64,000 bases of DNA from Eustoma russellianum (taxonomy: Eukaryota; Streptophyta; Magnoliopsida; Gentianales; Gentianaceae). The DNA is taken from the NCBI GenBank assembly GCA_036186865.1, contig AP025069.1, forward strand, positions 21,047,317-21,111,316. Direction: 5' to 3'. The translations under genes were made by a program, and so were the position numbers. The notes beneath the pieces are model-generated. The model worked only from the letters and a program-made list of their open reading frames with translations, did no database searches and was not told the DNA's origin. Of the stretch, positions 57,740-64,000 are shown piece by piece (positions within the stretch are counted from its first letter, which is position 1; every line of letters begins with the position of its first letter).

Positions 57740-58380
57740 ATATCTCACTGCATCAATGTACATGTATATGTATATATGTCTATGTCCATACATGTGCATA
57801 TACACGTATAGACATATATGTACCTCCCTTGACCCAATTTTTCTCCCACCCACTACCCAACCCACCTCATCACACCCCCATCACCTCGGCCTCTTACTGC
57901 ATGCTGCCATCAAACCTGTCCCTCACTCGAACTCACTCGGTCCAGCCCCCTCCGCACTCCCCAAACCCTAGTTGCCCTCAACCCCCTCTACTAACTCTCG
58001 GCCTTCCTCAAAAAATGCACTCTTCACACTTTCTCACATCTAACACTTCAGGCAGCAAGCACAATTCATGCCTAATACTCAGTACACGCGCTTGAGCTTC
58101 CACGTGCCCCTTGCGCCGCTGGCAACCACCGCCTACAACTACTATTCTCTTTTTCTCATTTCAACCTTATTCCACACTCAAATTATGCAAATCCTATTTT
58201 TTCCCATAATTCAAATTTACCCAGAACCCAATCAAACCATAACCTTAATTCACATAAATTCATATAAATACAATTCATATTCTTATAAATTACATCCAAC
58301 ACTAGGCCACCTAGCCAGGCCGAATCCCTACCACCACCCTAAAACCCCCTATGCCACTCAGTCTCAACCATACTCAATAC
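57740..58380. repeat. Non-coding repeat, copy 2 (first copy at 46301-47100)
   Basis: See copy 1 for matching blocks. The Pro/Ser/His-rich open frames here are by-products of C-rich, low-complexity DNA. Confidence 0.55.
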
Positions 58381-58384
58381 AAAA

Positions 58385-58456
58385 CATATATATATATATA
58401 TATATATATACATACATACATATATATACATATATCTATATATATATATACATATA
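58385..58456. repeat. TA microsatellite at LINE-B 3' end
   Basis: TA and CATA units directly adjoining the T8 run that represents the LINE-B poly(A) tail. Confidence 0.95.
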
Positions 58457-61400
58457 TTTTTTTTGAAAGAAGTTAATTTATTGAAAAGCCTCACTTATGG
58501 CAGACGAAAACCATATTACATCATTTACAATCGTCATCGTATGAAAATAAATGAAATAGAATGCGTATAATGGTGTATCTCCAGTCGTATATGATATGTC
58601 GCATTAAAACCTTGCTTAGTAAAACCACCCTTGTGGATAAAACCTTGGCGAAGGAAAAAAGCGTACGTATTTATACGGCTGTCATTGATACAAAAGCTAT
58701 GGGAACATGGATGCATCGTCGAATTGGCTGCACAGAGAATGCTACTGTTCCGATGGAGAGGTCGAACTCTTGAAGACGGGAATGGCACAGTTGGATCCAC
58801 TTTGTGATGTACCTCAGGAAAAAGCAATGAAGCAGTTATCACCATGGCAATGTAGGAAGAAATAAGTACATAAGTATCAAACAAACGCGTACCCCAGTCG
58901 CCCTGGCTAAATTCAGGCCAGGGCGACGACCGCTTATGGTTGCTCCAAAATGACACCTTCCAGTTATACTAGCTTGGGACATTGGCTTGTATGAATATCC
59001 TCATCAACGAAGTGATCATTGTTGTCAACCATAACAAAAGAAACATAGGCATCAGACATAGAGATTTATAGCATAATAGAATGTGGAGCAGCACAGATAT
59101 AATGAAGTAACACATAGTAGGAAAACGCACCAGCGTTGCCTGCGCGCAGTGACACAGGCAACGACAAGGGGGTAAAGTCAATGTATCATGCAGCATTTGT
59201 CAATAACGAAGGGCCGGTAAATGAAGATCCATGAGTAAAGCACCACGTACTTCACTGGAAGTGATTGATTGGAGATGTAAGTACGTAGGCCTGCTGTTCT
59301 AAAACTATATCGAGCTAATCTGTGTGCTGCAGAGTTCGCTTCACGTGGGCAGTATTGGAGGGTTGTATGGTTGAGACTGAGAAAAAGTTTAGGACACGAG
59401 ATCTCTGTAGAGAATAAGACTGTCAATGTCCGAGTTTCCGCCAGCAGTGATACCATCATTTGGCAGTCGGTTTCTACAATAATGCTGTCATGTTGTTGTG
59501 CGTAGTAAATCAACGCGTATGTCATGGTTTGCAGTTCTGCTCGTAGTGGAGTCATTAGAGGTAGAGCAAAACAAATAGCCGATATGAAGTGACCGTGGTA
59601 TGAGCGCAAAATCACTGCGCCCGCTGCTAGTCGTTGTCCAACTGATGCATCTATATTTAATTTTAGCTTTCCCGATGGTGGAAATTTCCAGCGGACTATG
59701 GTCAAACGCCTTGAACGGATTGGTGGCGAATATTTTTGTTGGACTAGATGAGGTAGATTCTGGGCAAACTTCTTCTCATTAACAGAAGCGCACCGTGTGT
59801 AAATAGCAGTTTTTACCTTGGTATGAAGGCGATCGGGGCTGAAAGTCTCGTCTCCAAATCTACACGCCGAATATGACTTCTATATCTCCCAAGTTACTAG
59901 CGAAGGTACTATTGATCGTAGCTGGCCCGTCATTGATGATTTCAAAGAAGTGCTCCACCAACGTAAGAGATGTTCTTTGATTGTGCTTGATTGTGGCATT
60001 GGACCCGAGGATGTTATCGACATATCCATCCATAGAGGGCGTATTTTTGAACAATGCAGAAAGACATGGTCTTGATGATCATGTTGTTGTCGACAAAAAA
60101 TACACTATGATGGCATCGAGATAAGCCAGCGGCACAAATTGTTTACCATCGGTAGGGAGCTGTTCCATAGTCGCCATAGGAAAATTTTTTGCCCGGGATG
60201 TGAAGATTTCCACCAAATGTAACGGTATTCAACTTTGCTTGGTTCTTGAGCAGTGATTTGTGAGTAGGTTGAACGTATAGAAAATTGGCCATGTGAATCC
60301 GGGATCCAATAGAGCATGTCATGTGTCCGAGTAGTATGTAATTCCATATATGCATTTATTTTACAAATTCGCTTCCATGTAGATGAGTCATAAATGTGTG
60401 AATAAACACAAGAGCGTTGGCTGTACTTGGCTCTACTGAATTCAGACCATGGTGTGTTTGATTGGAAGTATTTCCACCAAAGTTGGCAATCATATGATTT
60501 TTGAACATGTGAAAGGCTACGAATTCCAAGACCCCCAACTTCAGCCGCACGACATACTGAGGGCCAAGATTGCCAGTGATGCCTTCTTTTCCAAAGAAAA
60601 ACTGCCATTTTGCGACTCAGAATATTTGCCACCCCTTTTGGGAGCTTGGAGCTGGCTATAAGATGAGTTGGGATGGTGTTGAGCACATATTTGAGAAGCA
60701 CTAGACGACCCGCCATTGAAAGTAATTTAGTCGACCATGAAGACAGCTTAGCATCGAAGTGATTAAGTAGGGGGATACAGTACCTGGCTTTGTTGATTCC
60801 ATTGTACAAATATGATCCTAAATATTTAATGGGCAAAGAGGTTGAGCGCATACCTATAGCCTGCAGCGCGCTATTGGACAAGGCACCTTGTCCAAGCATA
60901 AATTGACTTTTGTTGTAATTACCAGTTGGCCCGACGCCTGCTGATACGCGTCCAGAAAGTTTCGAAATCTGGCTAGATTACGCGTGGCCCGTTTAAGAAA
61001 ATTAGTAGATCATCAGCAAATCCCAAATGCGAGACGCATTTCACGCGACCCGTATTGAAACCCAAAATATATCCCATTTGAAATAGGTGTTTAAGACCTC
61101 GTGAGAAGCCTTCAGAAGATAGTATAAACAACAGCGGCGATAAGGGGTCACCCTGTTTGACGCCTCGTCCAAGAGTGAAAGAATCCGTCAAAGCACCATT
61201 GAGAAGGATAGAGTAGTTGGTCATACTTAAATTGTTTATGAGGATCCTCATAAGTCGTTCATGCATGCCCATTTTATGTAAAAGTAACTGCAAATATTTC
61301 CAACTTACACGGTCGAAAGCCTTGGCCATATCCAACTTGACAATGATTTGACCTCCTCTCGTGCGTTTATCAAGAACATGAACCATTTCCTGCACAACCA

Positions 61401-62499
61401 ATACATGTTCTGTGATGCCACGACCTTTCATGAATCGTGCTTGCTTCGGTGAGATTAATTTCGACAGAATGTTTGCAAGGCGGGATGCAAGCAATCTTGT
61501 AATCATTTTAGAAATAAAGTGGGTGAGACATATTGGACGAAAATCCGCAAATGCTTGGGGGTTACCGACATTTGGTATGAGTACTATTGTTGCCGCAGCT
61601 GTTGGTTTTGGCATTCGAATACCCAAGTAAAATTCCTGGACCGCCTTGTGAACATCATGCTGAATAATATGCCAGAATTTTCGATAAAAAGACCCTGGGT
61701 AACCATCAGGTCCCGCTGCACTTGTGGGAATGAGATCCCAAACCGCCATCTTCACCTCGGTTAGTGATGGGATCGCTTGTAACATATTATTATCGTTCGA
61801 ATCAATCAATGTAGGTATATACTCCAGTATGGCATCACAATCAGAGACTGACTCTTCTGCAAACAGTTTTGAAAAATACCGAATAGCCTCAGCTGCAATA
61901 TCATTCGGCTGTGTGTATTCTGTCCCCTCCGACGATAAACTTCGCCGAATGCTCTGTCTGCAACGTTTATCTTTTACAGTTTGGTGGAAAAATGATGTGT
62001 TTGCATCAGCTTCTTTCAGCCACTTAACATTTGTCTTTTGTTTCCAAAAAAGAAAGGCACGGTTTTGAGCAAGTTTGAGTTCCGCGATTCTTTGGTGATA
62101 TACTGTTCACGTGATTTCCATAGGAGCCTCGTCGTGTTAAATTTCTGCGGTTTTCACCAACGCTTCCGCATGGGATACGACATTAAAGATATTACCAAAT
62201 GTATCTTTATTCCATTGCTTTAGATCTCGCCGTAAAAGAGATAATTTCTTGTGTAGTCCCCACATGCCCCCAACAGTTGGATACGTTTGCCATCTATGGG
62301 TGACGAAATCATGGAAGTCTGCATGAGTTTCCCAAACATCTAAATAACGAAAGACTGATGGGGCTCTTGGACCTTCGATGTCGCATGTCAAAAGTAACAG
62401 GACATGGTCCGAAGTAGCTCGTGAGAGATGTTGTACTTGCATAATTGGAAATAAATCCAAAAAAGATAATGATGTCAGGAAACGATCAAGGCATCAACA
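58457..62499 (-). mobile_element. LINE-B: second L1-type LINE, 5' part beyond the window
   Basis: Minus-strand element with an A8 tail (58464-58457), a 3' UTR like that of LINE-A (CTTCGCCAAGGTTTTATCC, about 58640) and most of ORF2. It is cut within the endonuclease domain at 62500 by an LTR. Protein similarity to LINE-A is partial, so they are different subfamilies. Confidence 0.88.
59178..62499 (-). pseudogene. LINE-B ORF2 (endonuclease end, RT, zf-RVT, RNase H)
   Basis: The first visible residues CLDRFLTSLSFLDLFP belong to the end of the APE endonuclease. Then come the spacer WGLHKKLSLLRRDLKQWNKD, RT with TSAAGPDGYPGSFYRKFW near 61700, IVKLDMAKAFDRVSWKYL near 61320, GVKQGDPLSPLLFI near 61160, and an intact catalytic FADD in SHLGFADDLLIFLNG near 61010. 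A frameshift lies between 60973 and 60899. zf-RVT contains IWWKSSHPGQKIFLWRLW near 60200. RNase H at 59705-59300 has LKLNIDASVG, RAELQTM, VETDCQMM and REANSAAHRLARY. Stops occur near 60103 and 62135. In contrast to LINE-A, the RT catalytic Asp pair is conserved; frame breaks inactivate it. Confidence 0.88.
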
Positions 62500-64000
62500 T
62501 GTAGGATCTGCAAAGCACCACTAGAAGGGGGGGAGGGGTTGAATAGTGGGTGCGGAAAATGTTGTTTTTAAAATTAGTTTGAACCAAAAACCCAACTTCT
62601 GAAAAACAGTTTCTGTTTTCAGGACCAGTTTTAAAACGTTTTGAAAACTAGGTTGTAGGCCTTCAAAAATTCTGAAATTTGGAGAGAACTTAGACTCAGA
62701 TGTTATGAGTATCTCCTAAAAATTTTCGATTTAAATTCAACCTCTAACCCTTTGAAAATTCGTTGGTGGTCAGATTGCGCAAATCTGCCAGAACCGATAC
62801 ACTGATTTGAAAAATTAATTCCAATTTGTACACAACTCCAAATGCTTTGAAAATTTAACCACTAACCCCTTATATGATATATTTAAATGGGTTGAAACAG
62901 TTTTGAAAAATTCTTTTGGGAAGTTAGTCAAATACGATCAAAGTCTCAACCTTTGCAAGCCTGAAAATCAGACTGCACTAGTCTCAGAACTTTGGACGTT
63001 TGAATGACTTATACTAGTCCAAAAGGGTTGAAACTTACGCCAAAAGAACCCTAGAACGTGTGACTATCTTTTCTGAAAGTCTCGTAATTTTTGAAATTCG
63101 TTTACTATTTTTACGAACGTGATTAAAAACAGTAAACAGTGCTGAAACAGAAAATCAGTGCTGAAAGTAAATGACACCAAGAATTTTATACTGGTTCGGT
63201 TATAAACAACCTACTCCAGTCTTCAAGGAACACCTTCCTTGGTTCACACTAATCACACACACGTAGTACACCTTACCGCAGGGTTGATAGAGTTACACCT
63301 AACTCCAACCCTTTACAAACCTTGTATGATAAGTACAATTCACACGAACACCACCACCTTGCTAGAATGAAGATTGATCACACCTTGATCAATCTTTTAC
63401 AAAGATGTATAATGAATGGTGGTTTATCTCAAGCCTATTCAAGATTGAAAGAATATGAATACAATAGGCTTACAAGAAGAAAGAAAGAAAGAGAGAATGT
63501 GGAAGAAGAAGAACTAGGCTTTTTGATCACTTTGATTTTGCAATGCTTGGCCTTGTTTTTGTTTGCTTTCTTCTCTTCTCTTTTTAATGTTGCAGCCGTC
63601 CCCCCTATGGTATGTCTCCCTCTTGAAAATTATCTTTTAAGTCCTTGAGAGAGTGTAAGACATCATTGTGACAATGTCTTGCTTACTTGGCATCTTCTCA
63701 TTGGATGATCACTTAGTCTTCGCTTACTTGGCACCTCCTTATTGGTTCAACGTTGTCATCATGATGACATGAAAAAAAATCTGAGATATACACTTTACCA
63801 TGTGCCAAAAATCAATCATAAAATCATACCATAAATCAAGAATTATATCATAAATTGCAAGACAAAGAAATCCTTCCTATTCAAGTGAGAATTTCGGCCA
63901 TTAAGGGTGTCTTGCCATGCTGAATTTTCAGCATGTGCATCATGGGGATAAAGTTCAAATCATTACCATTTTTCTTTGAATTTTCATCATAAAAATGAAT
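62500..64000 (-). repeat. LTR inserted in LINE-B, running off the window
   Basis: On the plus strand it starts TGTAGGATCTGCAAAGCACC and carries the GGGGGGGAGGGGTTGAATAG tract. It aligns, with many substitutions, to 38126 onward of the large solo LTR. CAACA at 62495-62499 would be one copy of its target duplication. The far end is outside the window, so solo versus full element is unknown. Confidence 0.7.

Noticed and set aside
57613..58466. Overlapping Pro/Ser/His-rich frames of 80-160 codons
   Set aside because: C-rich low-complexity DNA that has a diverged copy at 46301-47100, where the frames are not conserved.

Overview
The window is nuclear DNA of a flowering plant, built almost entirely from nested retrotransposons. 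Evidence for a plant is the mix of Ty1/Copia and Ty3/Gypsy elements with tRNA-iMet primer sites, plant L1-type LINEs whose ORF1 carries a DUF4283 domain plus a zinc knuckle and whose ORF2 ends in an RNase H, an Au/TS-like SINE 3' end, and a plant-type ribosomal protein eS26 sequence. A run of ten N (25664-25673) marks an assembly gap. I cannot name the species. No tRNA, rRNA, CRISPR array or conventional intron-containing host gene was recognised.

Layout. 1-780: probable Gypsy LTR remnant. 785-4569: truncated minus-strand Copia (Copia-1). 4640-5145 and its inverted counterpart (10752-11047 plus 16709-16990): an unrecognised inverted duplication. A plus-strand Copia (Copia-2, 5151-10746, TSD GGATG) sits at its centre and a minus-strand Copia (Copia-3, 11048-16703, TSD ATATC/GTATC) sits inside its right arm. 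About 17160-32575: a plus-strand LINE (LINE-C) split by a complete minus-strand Gypsy element (19147-28077, TSD CATGG) and by a solo LTR (30890-32095, TSD AAAGG). 33472-44351: a decayed minus-strand SIRE-like Copia with an env-like third ORF, a (CATCGATCG)-rich minisatellite, a SINE relic, and a 2.7-kb solo LTR (38126-40801, TSD GGAAG) inside its reverse transcriptase. 44352-45706: 5' end of another plus-strand Copia. 46212-46300: a LINE-like 3' terminus. 47172-53132: an almost full-length minus-strand LINE (LINE-A) set in a TA microsatellite. 53213-53910: an intronless ribosomal protein S26 retrocopy with poly(A) and a 16-bp target-site duplication. 55155-58380: Gypsy LTR-like remnants. 58457-62499: a second minus-strand LINE (LINE-B), cut at 62500 by an LTR that runs off the window.

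How the parts relate. Nearly every coding sequence is a decayed gag, pol or LINE ORF; none of the retroelements keeps a fully open gag-pol or ORF2. The Gypsy element is the least decayed pol-bearing element. The only intact host-type ORF is the 126-codon eS26 sequence (53278-53658), which looks LINE-retroposed. Target-site duplications allow four insertions to be undone on paper with recovery of the interrupted sequence. This gives a relative order: inverted duplication before Copia-2 and Copia-3; LINE-C before the Gypsy element and solo LTR; SIRE-like element before its resident solo LTR; LINE-B before the LTR at 62500. All functional and age statements are inferences from sequence read by eye; no database search was run.
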